Origin: Chachezhania antarctica
Lineage (GTDB): Bacteria > Pseudomonadota > Alphaproteobacteria > Rhodobacterales > Rhodobacteraceae
Direction of reading: 5' to 3'
Length of the DNA: 64,000 nucleotides
Assembly: GCF_003646465.1 (NCBI RefSeq)
Contig: NZ_QZEX01000004.1
Coordinates: forward strand, 124,001 to 188,000
Under the pieces are notes generated by a model. That model had not been told where the DNA came from, searched no databases, and saw nothing but the letters and a program-made list of their open reading frames with translations. Made by a program: the position numbers and the translations under genes. Below are positions 46,860-56,931 of the stretch, one piece after another; position 1 is the first letter of the stretch, and each line of letters begins with the position of its first letter.

Positions 46860-49274
46860 TCAAGTCAGGTTCGCCAGTCCGGATTCTTCCATCAAGCGGC
46901 TGGTTTCCTCGGCCAGCAGGCGTTCCTCGGCGCTGCCCCGGACCGGGACGCGGCCGACTTCCAGGAACAAAGGCGCGGCCAGCGGTGTCACGCGGTCAAG
47001 GCGGACAAGGTCGATCCGGGTGCCGATGCGCGTCAGCATCTCCTCGATCCGGCCGAAATCGACCATGCCACGCAGCGCCTCCTGCCGGGTGATACGCAGG
47101 ATCAGGTGGTCGGGATCGTATTTGCGGAGCGTGTCGTAGAGGATATCGGACGAAAACGTCGCCTGCCGCCCGGACTTCCGGGCCGACGGCGTGTTCCGTT
47201 CGATCAGGCCCGCGATTGTGGCCGATGCGCGGAAAGTCTTCTTCATCATCATGTTCTCGGCCAGCCAGGCATCGCGCCCTTGCCTCAGGGCGTTCGCATC
47301 GAACAATGGCGCCACGTCGGTCACGGGATCCAGCCCCCAGATCAGCACCGCGTAATCGGTGGCGACGAAGCCCAGAGGGCTGTGGCCGGTTTCCTCCAGC
47401 CGCTTGGTGATCAACAACCCCAGCGTTTGCATCGCGTTACGCCCAGCGAAACCGTAGATGCAAAGATGCTCGCGCCCGTCATGGGGGAAGCTTTCGACCA
47501 GCAGGCGCCCAGCCTTGGGCAGTTGCGAGACGTCGGCCTGCAGGTCCAGCCATTCGGCCGTGTGCCCGGGCAGGCCGGACCAGTCGCGGGCGGCGAACAT
47601 GTCGAGAATGCGGGTGCTGAGCTGCGTGGAGGTCGAGAATTTTGAGCCCATGAACGTCGCGATCTTGGGCTTGCGGGCGGCGTTTCGGGTGACCTCGACC
47701 GTCATCTCGCGCAGGCCCTCGTAGCGGACGATCTCTCCGCCGATCAGGAAGGTGTCGCCGGGGGTAAGGGAGGCGGCGAAGGCTTCCTCCACCTCTCCCA
47801 GCGGCTTGGCGCCCCGGCTGCGTCTCAGGCGGACCTTCAGCGTGTCGGTGTCCTGGATCGTGCCGATGTTCATGCGGATCCGCTGCGCGCTGCGCGGATC
47901 GCGCAGGTGCCATCGCCTGTCTGCGTTCTGCATCAGCCGCTGGTAGCGGTCATAAGCCCTGAGCGCGTAGCCCCCCGTTGCGCAGAAATCGAGACAATCG
48001 TCGAACTGCGCGCGGGAGAGGCCGGCATAGGGACCGGCGGACGCCATTTCGTGGAACAGCTCGTTCGCGTCGAAGGGGCCGGAGCAGGCGGCGATCAGGA
48101 TATGCTGGCAGAGCACGTCGAGCGGGCCGGGCCCGCGCGGGTCGCCGTCCAGCGCATGGGCGCGGGCGGCGTCCAGGGCCGCCACGCATTCGACCACCTC
48201 GAACCGGTTGGCGGGGACAAGCACGGCCTTGGACGGGGCGTTGTAGCGGTGGTTGGCGCGGCCGATCCGCTGCACCAGCCGCTTCACGTTCTTGGGAGCA
48301 CCGATCTGGATCACGAGGTCCACATCGCCCCAGTCGATCCCCAGATCGAGACTGCCGGTGCACACCACGGCGCGCAGATCGCCACGGACCATCGCCGCTT
48401 CGACCTTTTCGCGCTGTTGTCGGTCGAGCGAGCCGTGATGGATGCCGATGGGCAGCGCGTCGTCATTGGCCAGCCAGAGGTTGTGAAAGAAGATCTCGGC
48501 CTGCGCGCGGGTGTTGTGGAAGATCAGCGTGATACGATGCTGGCGGACAAGATCCAGTACGGCGGCGATGGAATAGGCCGCGCCGCCGCCGGACCACGGC
48601 GGCCGCTCGGGCGTTTCCAGCATCGTGATGTCCGGCGCGGGCCCGGGATCCGCCGTCAGGATCGCGCAGGGATCGGGATGGCGGGCCAGAAGGCGGGCGA
48701 TGGCCGACGGGTCCTCGACCGTGGCCGACAGCCCCACGCGCCGAAGGCCGGGGCAGAGCGTTTGCAGCCGGGCCAGCGCCAGCATCAGCTGATCGCCGCG
48801 TTTCGATTCCGCGAGCGCGTGGATTTCGTCGATCACCACGCGTTGCAGCCCGGCAAAGGTGCGGGCCGCGTCCTCGTAGGATGTGAGCAGCGCAAGGCTT
48901 TCCGGCGTCGTCAGCAGGATATGCGGCGGGTCGGCGCGCTGAGCCTTCTTGCGCGTGGCGGTGGTGTCGCCAGTACGATCGTCGATGCGGATGGGCAGGC
49001 CGATCTCGTCCACTGGGGTGCTCAGGTTGCGCTTGATGTCGGCGGCAAGTGCCTTGAGCGGTGACACGTACAGGGTATGCAGCCCGGGGCGCGGATTGTC
49101 TGCCAGTTCCGCCAGCGTGGGCAAGAAGCCGGCCATCGTCTTGCCGCCGCCGGTGGGCGCGATCAGCAGCGTGGCGGGATCGCCCGCGCGGTCGAACATC
49201 TCCCGCTGGTGGGGATGGATGCTCCAGCCGCGGGTCCGGAACCAGTCTTCGATGGGGCGAGGGAGATCGGCCAT
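46860..49274 (-). CDS. Ligase-associated DEXH-box DNA helicase (Lhr type)
   Basis: Protein of 804 residues. Walker A IAPTGGGKTMAGFLPTL, motif II DEIHALAESKRGDQL, motif III RVGLSATVEDPS and motif VI QRIGRANHRYNAPS are present, followed by the long C-terminal region characteristic of Lhr-core helicases. It unwinds DNA or DNA:RNA duplexes with 3'-to-5' polarity and is thought to act in a damage response with PdeM and an ATP-dependent ligase. It probably shares a transcript with pdeM. Confidence 0.9.
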   Translation of the reverse strand: MADLPRPIEDWFRTRGWSIHPHQREMFDRAGDPATLLIAPTGGGKTMAGFLPTLAELADNPRPGLHTLYVSPLKALAADIKRNLSTPVDEIGLPIRIDDRTGDTTATRKKAQRADPPHILLTTPESLALLTSYEDAARTFAGLQRVVIDEIHALAESKRGDQLMLALARLQTLCPGLRRVGLSATVEDPSAIARLLARHPDPCAILTADPGPAPDITMLETPERPPWSGGGAAYSIAAVLDLVRQHRITLIFHNTRAQAEIFFHNLWLANDDALPIGIHHGSLDRQQREKVEAAMVRGDLRAVVCTGSLDLGIDWGDVDLVIQIGAPKNVKRLVQRIGRANHRYNAPSKAVLVPANRFEVVECVAALDAARAHALDGDPRGPGPLDVLCQHILIAACSGPFDANELFHEMASAGPYAGLSRAQFDDCLDFCATGGYALRAYDRYQRLMQNADRRWHLRDPRSAQRIRMNIGTIQDTDTLKVRLRRSRGAKPLGEVEEAFAASLTPGDTFLIGGEIVRYEGLREMTVEVTRNAARKPKIATFMGSKFSTSTQLSTRILDMFAARDWSGLPGHTAEWLDLQADVSQLPKAGRLLVESFPHDGREHLCIYGFAGRNAMQTLGLLITKRLEETGHSPLGFVATDYAVLIWGLDPVTDVAPLFDANALRQGRDAWLAENMMMKKTFRASATIAGLIERNTPSARKSGRQATFSSDILYDTLRKYDPDHLILRITRQEALRGMVDFGRIEEMLTRIGTRIDLVRLDRVTPLAAPLFLEVGRVPVRGSAEERLLAEETSRLMEESGLANLT

Positions 49275-49319
49275 GGCGCAAGAGCTAGCCCGGCGGGGCG
49301 CGGTGTTCCAGTGCCTTGG

Positions 49320-50120
49320 TCAGTCCATCGGCGGCAGCTTGGCGAGCATCCGGCGCACCGTTTCCGGCAGGGTCAGATCCGCGCCTTCGGGGGCGGCATC
49401 CAGCGCGCTGTCTATGTCCTTGACGAGGATGCCGATGGTGTTGTCATCGGCAAACCCGTCGCGGGCGAATTCGATCTTGTCGAAGCCCGAGGCGAACCAG
49501 TTCTGGCCCGACGCGCTGTCGATCAGGGACAACAGGCGCTCCCGCTCGATCCCGCGCTGCCCGGCCCAGTCCAGCACCAGACGTGTCATCGCCGTGTTCG
49601 ATGCCGCCAGAAGGTTGTTCAGGACCTTGGCCTGCATGCCCGCCCCGTACGGCCCCATGCGGTGAACGCGGCGGCCCATGGCCAGGAAAAGCGGCATGGC
49701 CTCTTCGATATCGTCGTCCCTGCCGCCGACCATGAATGTCAGGCGCTGTTCCTCGGCCGCGATCCGGGCGCCGGACATGGGCGCGTCCAGCAGGGCCACG
49801 TGATCCGGCACCCGCGCGCGCAGGCCGGCAACGTAGGCGGGCGAGAGGGTGGAGGACACGATGATCCGTTCAAGCTGCGGCGCAAAGGCGAAATTCTGGG
49901 CACCGAACAGCACCTCTTCCGTCTGCGGAACGTCGCGCACGACCGTGATCAGGGTGTCGATGGTCCTGGCGAAACCCTCGGCGTCGTCCGTCACGATCAT
50001 GCGCATGTCGCCGAATTCGGCCGGCGGCCGCACGTCGAAACCGGTGGCCGCCAGCCCCATGCTGCGCAGCCCGCGCAGCATGGGCGCACCCATGCGGCCG
50101 CAGCCCGCAATGCCGATCAT
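49320..50120 (-). CDS. NAD(P)-dependent 3-hydroxyisobutyrate dehydrogenase-like protein
   Basis: Protein of 266 residues, beta-hydroxyacid dehydrogenase superfamily. Rossmann motif MIGIAGCGRMGAPMLRGL at the N-terminus, substrate motif LLDAPMSGARIAAEEQRLTF, and a catalytic lysine in AKVLNNLLAASNTAM. The substrate is uncertain; glyoxylate, succinic semialdehyde or 3-hydroxyisobutyrate are possible. It lies 45 bases from the helicase start and could be in the same transcript. Confidence 0.85.
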   Translation of the reverse strand: MIGIAGCGRMGAPMLRGLRSMGLAATGFDVRPPAEFGDMRMIVTDDAEGFARTIDTLITVVRDVPQTEEVLFGAQNFAFAPQLERIIVSSTLSPAYVAGLRARVPDHVALLDAPMSGARIAAEEQRLTFMVGGRDDDIEEAMPLFLAMGRRVHRMGPYGAGMQAKVLNNLLAASNTAMTRLVLDWAGQRGIERERLLSLIDSASGQNWFASGFDKIEFARDGFADDNTIGILVKDIDSALDAAPEGADLTLPETVRRMLAKLPPMD

Positions 50121-50409
50121 GGGCCTGTTGCTCCGTTCATCTGGCCAAAACGGCCCGTTGCCGGTTTCGCCTTGCCAAATGTCAGGAACCTGCGGGTGTC
50201 AGCCGTTCCAGATTCCGGGTGTTCTTCCCACATAAGATACATCATCGCCGACATGGTCGAGCGGCCCCCTCCGTTCACGACACTTTAGCGAAGAAATCCG
50301 AAAAGTCTTCCCGTACGGGCTCTTCGATGAAGATGTTGAACAAGATTCCGCATCAAGTCGCTGGACCGGATCCATGGGCCGGGGCCTGCTGGCGACCGTG
50401 ACGCGGGCG

Positions 50410-50592
50410 TCAACGTCCGCCGCCGGCGGTCGCGACATCCGTCCGGACCGAGTCCGAAAGCGAGGTCACGTTCCCTTCGATCGAGGTATAGGCAGCACCT
50501 ACCAGCGCCACGACCGCCGCCGTCATGATGACCCAGTCCACGGTCACGCTCAGGCTTCGGCCTTGTCGAGGAAGTTTGGTCAGGTTCTGCAT
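50410..50592 (-). CDS. Small Flp-pilin-like protein
   Basis: Protein of 60 residues. A short basic N-terminus (MQNLTKLPRQGRSLSVTVDW) is followed by one hydrophobic helix (VIMTAAVVALVGAAYTSI) and a short polar tail, much like Flp/Fap pilin-type proteins with VTVDWV. The ATG at 50590-50592 follows GGAGAG with good spacing. No pilus assembly genes are in the window, so it is an orphan. It lies in a 700-base gap and reads in the same direction as scoB, after the scoB terminator. Confidence 0.65.
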   Translation of the reverse strand: MQNLTKLPRQGRSLSVTVDWVIMTAAVVALVGAAYTSIEGNVTSLSDSVRTDVATAGGGR

Positions 50593-50765
50593 GATACGCT
50601 CTCCAGTTGGTTCGGTCGACGTGCGCAGGCCCGCCCGGGGTCTGTGGCCTGCGTCGGCCGGTCTCTGCGGTTCCAAGGCATATGGCGCCGGGAATCGGGC
50701 AGGAGTTGGGCGCGAAAGGCATATCTTTGGGTCGAACCGTCGGGGCATCGCATGCTGCAGACACG

Positions 50766-50796
50766 AAAAAAAACCGCCCGGAAGGCGTCCGGGCGG
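50766..50796 (-). terminator. Intrinsic terminator of the scoAB operon
   Basis: Arms CCGCCCGGA (50774-50782) and TCCGGGCGG (50788-50796) enclose a 5-base loop. On the minus strand the stem is followed by eight T's. It is 27 bases beyond the scoB stop. Confidence 0.92.
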
Positions 50797-50822
50797 CAAT
50801 TTGTCCAGATTTTGGAGCGGTG

Positions 50823-51452
50823 TCAGTGAACCAGCGTGGCGTCGGTCAGCTTCTCGACCTCGTCCATGGTGACGTCGGGGGCCAGTTCGACGACCTTCAG
50901 CCCGCCTTCGACCACGTCGAAGACGCCGAGATTGGTGATGATCATGTCGACGACACCGGTGCCCGTCAGGGGCAGGGTGCATTCCTTCAGCACCTTCGAT
51001 TCACCGGCCTTGTTGGCATGGTCCATCACCACGATCACGCGGCCCACGCCGGCGACTAGATCCATCGCGCCGCCCATGCCCTTCACCAGCTTGCCGGGGA
51101 TCATCCAGTTCGCCAGGTCGCCGTTTTCGGCCACTTCCATCGCGCCGAGGATCGCCATGGCGATCTTGCCCCCGCGGATCATGCCGAAGGACGTGGCACT
51201 GTCGAAATAGGCGGTATGCGGCAGTTCGGTGATCGTCTGCTTGCCGGCATTGATCAGGTCGGGGTCTTCCGTCCCTTCCACCGGGAACGGGCCCATGCCC
51301 AGCATGCCGTTCTCCGATTGCAGCATCACCTCGATGCCTTCGGGAATGTAGTTCGACACCAGCGTCGGGATTCCGATGCCGAGGTTCACGTACATGCCGT
51401 CTTCCAGTTCCTGTGCCGCCCGCGCGGCCATCTGATTACGATCCCAGGGCAT
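50823..51452 (-). CDS. scoB: 3-oxoacid CoA-transferase subunit B
   Basis: Protein of 209 residues. The active-site Glu lies in [33 protein letters not shown] and [14 protein letters not shown] are family features. Together with ScoA it moves CoA from succinyl-CoA to acetoacetate for ketone-body-type catabolism; acetoacetate/acetyl-CoA (AtoA) specificity cannot be excluded. It follows scoA by 11 bases. Confidence 0.92.
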   Translation of the reverse strand: MPWDRNQMAARAAQELEDGMYVNLGIGIPTLVSNYIPEGIEVMLQSENGMLGMGPFPVEGTEDPDLINAGKQTITELPHTAYFDSATSFGMIRGGKIAMAILGAMEVAENGDLANWMIPGKLVKGMGGAMDLVAGVGRVIVVMDHANKAGESKVLKECTLPLTGTGVVDMIITNLGVFDVVEGGLKVVELAPDVTMDEVEKLTDATLVH

Positions 51453-51463
51453 TGTAATCTCCT

Positions 51464-52162
51464 TTACGCGGCAGGGCGCACGGTGCGCTGTTCGATACGC
51501 TTTTCATGGTCGCCCTGAATCAGGCGGTGCACGTAGATTCCGGGCAGGTGGATGTTGTCCGGGTCGAGCGAGCCGGTCGGCACGATCTCTTCCACTTCCA
51601 TCACGCAGGTCTTGCCGCACATCGCTGCAGGCGGATTGAAGTTGCGGGCGGTCTTGCGGAAGATCGCGTTGCCGGTTTCGTCGGCTTTCCACGCCTTCAC
51701 GATGGACAGGTCGGCGAAGATGCCGCGTTCCATGATGTAGGTCTCGCCGTCGAAATCCTTGTGGTCCTTGCCTTCGGCAATCACCGTGCCCACGCCCGTC
51801 TTGGTGTAGAAGCCCGGGATGCCGGCGCCGCCGGCGCGCATGCGTTCGGCCAGCGTGCCTTGGGGGTTGAATTCAAGCTCAAGCTCGCCGGACAGGTACT
51901 GGCGCATGAACTCGGCGTTTTCGCCCACGTAGGAGCTGATCATCTTCTTGACCTGCCGCGTCTGCAGCAGGATGCCGATCCCGAAATCGTCGACGCCCGC
52001 GTTGTTCGACGCGAAGGTCATGTCCTTGGTGCCGGCGTCCTTGATCGCCTGAAGCAGCAGCTCCGGGATGCCGCACAGGCCGAAGCCGCCCGCGGCGACA
52101 AGCATGCCGTCGAACAACAGGCCGTCCAGCGCCTCGGCGGCGGAACCATAGACTTTCTTCAT
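51464..52162 (-). CDS. scoA: 3-oxoacid CoA-transferase subunit A
   Basis: Protein of 232 residues. [20 protein letters not shown] is the CoA-transferase A signature and [20 protein letters not shown] follows. First gene of the operon with scoB. The ATG at 52160-52162 is preceded by AGGGAGAGCTTC. Between it and the YkuD gene is 101 bases without obvious signals. Confidence 0.92.
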   Translation of the reverse strand: MKKVYGSAAEALDGLLFDGMLVAAGGFGLCGIPELLLQAIKDAGTKDMTFASNNAGVDDFGIGILLQTRQVKKMISSYVGENAEFMRQYLSGELELEFNPQGTLAERMRAGGAGIPGFYTKTGVGTVIAEGKDHKDFDGETYIMERGIFADLSIVKAWKADETGNAIFRKTARNFNPPAAMCGKTCVMEVEEIVPTGSLDPDNIHLPGIYVHRLIQGDHEKRIEQRTVRPAA

Positions 52163-52263
52163 GAAGCTCTCCCTCGCGCACAATACGAGGAAGCTTGTGC
52201 CGCCCGACCGGGGCGGTGTCAACACGACGACACCGCCTGCCGGCCGTCAGGCGGCCCGCCGCG

Positions 52264-52842
52264 TCAGATGACGCGGACTTGCGTGCCGACCGGGCAAAGT
52301 TCGAACAGTTCGGCGATCATGTTGTTGTAAAGGCCGATGCAGCCATCTGACGACTGACGCCCGATCTTGCGCGTGTCGTGGGTGCCGTGAATCAGGTAGG
52401 CGGGCCAGTCGAGATACATGGCATGGGTGCCCAGCGGATTGTCCGGCCCCGGACCAATCGGTTTCCAGTCGGGGAACCGTTCCATCTGCGACGCGGTGGG
52501 CGTCCAGCTGGGGCCGACCTTCTTGCGCACGATCTCGGTATAGCCGCGTTTGGTCAGCTCGTCCGTGCGGGGCACCGACGTGGGATAGATGCGGTAATCG
52601 CTGCCGTCTTCCGACCAGTAGTGCAGCGCGCGCGAGCGGGTGTCGACAACGACGGTGGCCACACCCAGCGTCTGGAAATGATCCTGCCAGTTCTGGCCCG
52701 AGAAGCTCGAGATATTCCGTGCCGCAGGCGGCTCGGGTTCAGGCTCGGGCAGCATGTTCTGCGCGCGGGCGGCCAAAGGCGCCAGCGCCAGAGAGGCGCC
52801 GGCGGTGTTCAGGAAAAACCGGCGGGTGAGGGGCGTGGTCAT
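52264..52842 (-). CDS. L,D-transpeptidase (YkuD domain), Tat-type signal
   Basis: Protein of 192 residues. A twin-arginine-like signal (TTPLTRRFFLNTAGAS) runs into LALAPLAARA and a Pro/Glu linker. The YkuD domain begins GVATVVVDTRSRALHYW and ends with the catalytic set HGTHDTRKIGRQSSDGCIGL (His, Ser, Cys). It cross-links peptidoglycan or attaches proteins by 3-3 bonds. ATG 52840-52842 is preferred because it has AGGACAGG before it; ATG 52858-52860 would add six residues. Confidence 0.92.
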   Translation of the reverse strand: MTTPLTRRFFLNTAGASLALAPLAARAQNMLPEPEPEPPAARNISSFSGQNWQDHFQTLGVATVVVDTRSRALHYWSEDGSDYRIYPTSVPRTDELTKRGYTEIVRKKVGPSWTPTASQMERFPDWKPIGPGPDNPLGTHAMYLDWPAYLIHGTHDTRKIGRQSSDGCIGLYNNMIAELFELCPVGTQVRVI

Positions 52843-52952
52843 GAAGAACCTGTCCTGCATCGAAACGTTAACGCCGGACGTTGATCAGAACCCCAGTGGC
52901 GCTACCAATCACGTTTTCTTGCACGTCTGAAAGTGTGGCAGAGCGGACTCGC

Positions 52953-55565
52953 TCAGCCCGCCTTTTTCGCCGCCGTCTTGGGCGCGGCCTTGGTCTTCTT
53001 CGCGGCAGGTTTCTTGGCCGGCGCCTTTTTCTTGGCGGCAGGCTTCTTCTTCCCTGACTTGGCGGCCTTCGCGTCGATCAGTTCGACAGCCTGGCTCATG
53101 GTCACGGCATCGACCTCGATCGTGTCCGGGAGCGTCGCGTTGATCTTGCCCCACTTCACGTAAGGCCCGTAGCGCCCCTTCATCACCGACACCGGGCCGC
53201 CGCCTTCGGGATGTTCGCCCAGTTCCTTCAGCGGCGCCGCAGGCGTCCCGCCACGTCCGCGCCGGGGTTTCGAGGCCAGGACCTCCACCGCGCGGTTCAT
53301 GCCGATGGTGAAGACATCTTCGACCTCTTCCAGGTTGGCATTGGTGCCCCCCCGGTCGGAAATGCTTTCGGCGTGCTTCAGGTACGGCCCGTAGCGGCCG
53401 ATATTCGACCAGACCATGACACCGTCTTCGGGATGGGCCCCGATGGCGCGCGGCAGGGACAGAAGCTTGACCGCCTGTTCCAGGTCCACGTCCTCGGGCG
53501 GCCAGCCCTTGGGGATCGACTGGCGCGGGGGTTTGGGCTGTTCATCCGTCGCCTCGCCCCGCTGGACGTAAGGACCGAATCGGCCCTTGAAGGCATAGAT
53601 CTTGTCGCCCGAATCCTCGCCCAGCACCTTGCCTTCGGGCGGGATGCCGGACCCTGAATCGTCTTCCATGCCCGGGGGGCCGAAGGGACGCGTATAGCGG
53701 CACTCGGGATAGTTCGAGCAGCCAATGAACGCCCCGCCCGACCGCGCCGTGCGCATCGACAGGCGCCCCTTGTTGCAGTTCGGGCAAAGCCGCGGATCGG
53801 TCCCGTCCTCGTTGGGCGGGAAAAGGTGCGGTTCAAGCACCTCGTTGATCTTTTCCAGAACCTCGGTGATCCGCAGCTCCGCGGTATCCGCCACGGCGGC
53901 CGAGAAGTCCTTCCAGAACTGGTTCAGCAGTTCCTTGTAATCGGCATCGCCCGCGCTGACGCGGTCAAGCTGGTCTTCAAGATCGGCGGTGAAATCGTAG
54001 CCCACGTATTTCTTGAAGTAATTCGACAGGAACGCCGTCACCAGCCGCCCCTTGTCTTCCGGGAACAGGCGGTTCTTGTCCTTCCGGACATAGCCGCGAT
54101 CCTGGATCGTGGTCACGATCGACGCATAGGTCGACGGCCGGCCGATGCCCAGTTCTTCCATCCGCTTGACCAGCGTCGCCTCGGTGTACCGCGGCGGGGG
54201 CTGGGTGAAATGCTGTTCGGGCAGCAGCTTGCGCTTCTCGGCGCCTTCGCCCTTGGCGATCTTGGGCAGGCGCTTGTCGTCATCGTCGACGACATCATCG
54301 CGGCCTTCTTCGTAGACCCGCAGGAACCCGTCGAACAGCACGACCTGACCGGTCGCGCGCAGGCCTACCTTGCCGTCGTCGCTGGCGACTTCGACGGTGG
54401 TACGCTCCATCCGCGCGCCTTCCATCTGGCAGGCAAGCGTGCGCTTCCAGATCAGGTCATATAGCTTCTTCTGGTCCGGGTCGGTGACCTTCAGGTTTTC
54501 CGCGTCCCGGCTCATGTCCGTGGGGCGGATGCATTCATGCGCTTCCTGCGCGTTCTTGGCCTTGTTCTTGTAGATGCGGGGCGACTTCGGCACGTATTCG
54601 GCGCCGTAGCGCGAACCGATCTCGGCCCGGGCGGCCTCGACGGCTTCGGGCGCCATGTCGATGCCGTCTGTCCGCATGTAAGTAATGTGTCCGGCTTCAT
54701 ACAGCCGTTGCGCCGTGCTCATCGCCTGCCGGGCGCCCATGCCGAACTTGCGGCTGGCTTCCTGCTGCAGGGTCGATGTCATGAACGGGGCCGAGGGGTT
54801 CCGACTGGCCGGTTTGGCTTCGACGGACACGACTTTCAGCGCGCGGTCCTCGATGGCCTTCACCGCGGCATGGGCGGTGTCGTGATCGCCCAGATCGTAG
54901 CGATCCAGCTTCTTGCCATCCAGCGAGACAAGCCGCGCTTCATATTCGTCGCCCGAGGGCGTGGAAAGAATGGCCTTCACGCTCCAGTATTCGCGGGGCT
55001 TGAAGGCTTCGATCTCCATCTCGCGCTCGACGATCAGGCGCAGGCAGACGGATTGCACCCGGCCGGCCGATTTCGCGCCGGGCAGCTTGCGCCACAGAAC
55101 GGGGGAGAGGTTGAAGCCCACAAGGTAGTCCAGCGCGCGGCGGGCGAGGTATGCCTCCACCAGCGGCATGTCCACATCGCGGGGATGGGCCATCGCTTCG
55201 GTCACGGCGGATTCGGTGATCGCGTTGAACACGACGCGGCTGACCGGCGTGTCCTTCTTGATCGATTTGCGCTTGGTCAGCGCTTCCTGCAGGTGCCAGC
55301 TGATCGCTTCGCCTTCACGATCAGGGTCCGTCGCGAGGATCAGTTCGCCATCCTCGGCCAGCGCATCCGCGATGGCCTTGATGTGCTTCTTGCTGTCCGA
55401 CGCGACCTCCCATTTCATGTCGAAGTCATGGTCGGTGTCGACGGACCCGTCCTTCGGAGGCAGGTCGCGCACGTGCCCATACGAGGCAAGTACGGTGTAG
55501 CCGGGACCAAGATACTTGTTGATTGTCTTGGCTTTGGCCGGGGATTCGACAACGACGACGGGCAT
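52953..55565 (-). CDS. topA: DNA topoisomerase I
   Basis: Protein of 870 residues, type IA topoisomerase that relaxes negative supercoils. The TOPRIM domain is visible in VVVESPAKAKTINKYLGPGY, the catalytic Tyr in AGHITYMRTDGIDM, and zinc-type C-terminal repeats in CPNCNKGRLSMRTARSGGAF with FIGCSNYPEC. Several repeated C-terminal domains with GRYGPY follow, then a Lys/Ala-rich tail (AAKKKAPAKKPAAKKTKA). Length and tail are normal for alphaproteobacteria. Confidence 0.96.
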   Translation of the reverse strand: MPVVVVESPAKAKTINKYLGPGYTVLASYGHVRDLPPKDGSVDTDHDFDMKWEVASDSKKHIKAIADALAEDGELILATDPDREGEAISWHLQEALTKRKSIKKDTPVSRVVFNAITESAVTEAMAHPRDVDMPLVEAYLARRALDYLVGFNLSPVLWRKLPGAKSAGRVQSVCLRLIVEREMEIEAFKPREYWSVKAILSTPSGDEYEARLVSLDGKKLDRYDLGDHDTAHAAVKAIEDRALKVVSVEAKPASRNPSAPFMTSTLQQEASRKFGMGARQAMSTAQRLYEAGHITYMRTDGIDMAPEAVEAARAEIGSRYGAEYVPKSPRIYKNKAKNAQEAHECIRPTDMSRDAENLKVTDPDQKKLYDLIWKRTLACQMEGARMERTTVEVASDDGKVGLRATGQVVLFDGFLRVYEEGRDDVVDDDDKRLPKIAKGEGAEKRKLLPEQHFTQPPPRYTEATLVKRMEELGIGRPSTYASIVTTIQDRGYVRKDKNRLFPEDKGRLVTAFLSNYFKKYVGYDFTADLEDQLDRVSAGDADYKELLNQFWKDFSAAVADTAELRITEVLEKINEVLEPHLFPPNEDGTDPRLCPNCNKGRLSMRTARSGGAFIGCSNYPECRYTRPFGPPGMEDDSGSGIPPEGKVLGEDSGDKIYAFKGRFGPYVQRGEATDEQPKPPRQSIPKGWPPEDVDLEQAVKLLSLPRAIGAHPEDGVMVWSNIGRYGPYLKHAESISDRGGTNANLEEVEDVFTIGMNRAVEVLASKPRRGRGGTPAAPLKELGEHPEGGGPVSVMKGRYGPYVKWGKINATLPDTIEVDAVTMSQAVELIDAKAAKSGKKKPAAKKKAPAKKPAAKKTKAAPKTAAKKAG

Positions 55566-55752
55566 TTAACGTCGGAACCTCCTGAATGTCGCTAGGCGCG
55601 GTCTATGGCGGGCGAAGATGTGGGGTGCAAGCAGGGAATGTCAATGCGCGCCGTTTGAGCACAGGTGTGGCGGTCGGCGGACGGGGCCGGACCGTCATCA
55701 ATCCGGTGGCACGATGCCGGTTTCGGGGCTGGCGGTGTATGGCGGCCCGGTC

Positions 55753-56931
55753 CTATCGGTTCGATGTGGTCGCAAGGGACAGCAGCCCGCCCGCCTGCCG
55801 CTGGATACGCCCGTCGAGTTCCAGTTCGACAAGGGCGGGCGCGGCTTTCTGGGCCGGAACGGCGAGATCGCGGATCAACTGATCCTCGGTCACGGGAGAG
55901 GGGCCGAGCCGGGCAAGGATGGCCCGGTGCAGCGTGATCGTGTCGTCGAAGGAAAGTGCCTGCGGCGGCTGAGCGGTTTCCTGCCGGGGCTCTGTAGGTT
56001 CCTGCGGGGCAAGCGGCAGGTCGATCTGCGTATCGGGCCGTTCGCCTATCGCCGACAGGATGTCTTCGGCGTTGCGGATCAGCAGAGCGCCGTCGCGGAT
56101 CAGCATGTTGCAGCCCGAAGCGCGGGCGTCCATCGGGTGTCCGGGCACCGCCATGACCTCCCGCCCCTGATCCAGCGCGTCGCGGGCGGTGATCAGGCTG
56201 CCGGAGCGGCCCGATGCTTCGACCACCACGACCGCGCGGGCCAGCCCGGACACGATCCGGTTGCGGCGCGGGAAATGGCGGGCGAGCGGTTTCAGCCCCA
56301 TGGGCATTTCCGACAGGCGGATACCGCGTCGGGCGATGTCACGGGCAAGGTCCGCGTTTTCGGCGGGGTATATGGTGTCGACTCCGCCAGCCTGAACGGC
56401 AACCGTGCCCGTGGGCAGGGCGGCGGTATGCGCCGCGGTGTCGATCCCGCGGGCCAGGCCCGAAACGATCGTATAGCCGGCTTCCCCCAGTTCTCGTGCC
56501 AGGTCGCGCGCCATGCGCAGGCCAAGAGAGGAGGCGTTGCGGGCGCCCACGAGGGCAATCATCGGTTTGGCGAGACGGTCGGCATCGCCGATCATCCAGA
56601 GCGTCGGCGGCGCATCCGGGATATCGGCCAGCAATGTCGGATAGTCGGGTTCACCAAAGCACAAAAGCCGCGCTTTGGCGGCTTTTGCGGCCTGGAATTC
56701 GGCCCTGATGACGCCCATAGGACATATTTCATATCCCTCGATACCGGCGTCGCGCGCCATTTCGGGCAACGCTTTCAGCGCATTCTGCGCTGATCCATGC
56801 TCGTCGAGCAGACGGTAGAACGTACGCACTCCGACTTTTCGGGAGCGCAACAGGCGAAGCCAAGAAAACCGGTCTTCTTCCGTGGTGGGTGGGAGTGGGG
56901 GGTGAGTGGAAGAACTGTGGTCTCCGGTCAT
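55753..56931 (-). CDS. dprA: DNA processing protein DprA
   Basis: Protein of 392 residues. A helical N-terminal domain (WLRLLRSRKVGVRTFYRLLD) is followed by the Rossmann-like core with ALVGARNASSLGLRMARDLA, GYTIVSGLARGIDTAAH and SGRSGSLITARDALDQGREV. A winged-helix-like C-terminus lies after a Glu/Pro linker. It loads RecA on incoming single-stranded DNA in natural transformation. It lies 187 bases from topA on the same strand, a common pairing. Confidence 0.94.
   Translation of the reverse strand: MTGDHSSSTHPPLPPTTEEDRFSWLRLLRSRKVGVRTFYRLLDEHGSAQNALKALPEMARDAGIEGYEICPMGVIRAEFQAAKAAKARLLCFGEPDYPTLLADIPDAPPTLWMIGDADRLAKPMIALVGARNASSLGLRMARDLARELGEAGYTIVSGLARGIDTAAHTAALPTGTVAVQAGGVDTIYPAENADLARDIARRGIRLSEMPMGLKPLARHFPRRNRIVSGLARAVVVVEASGRSGSLITARDALDQGREVMAVPGHPMDARASGCNMLIRDGALLIRNAEDILSAIGERPDTQIDLPLAPQEPTEPRQETAQPPQALSFDDTITLHRAILARLGPSPVTEDQLIRDLAVPAQKAAPALVELELDGRIQRQAGGLLSLATTSNR

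Noticed and set aside
52955-53080. Lys/Ala repeats at the topA 3' end
   Set aside because: A basic tail of this kind is usual in alphaproteobacterial TopA and is in frame; not an insertion.
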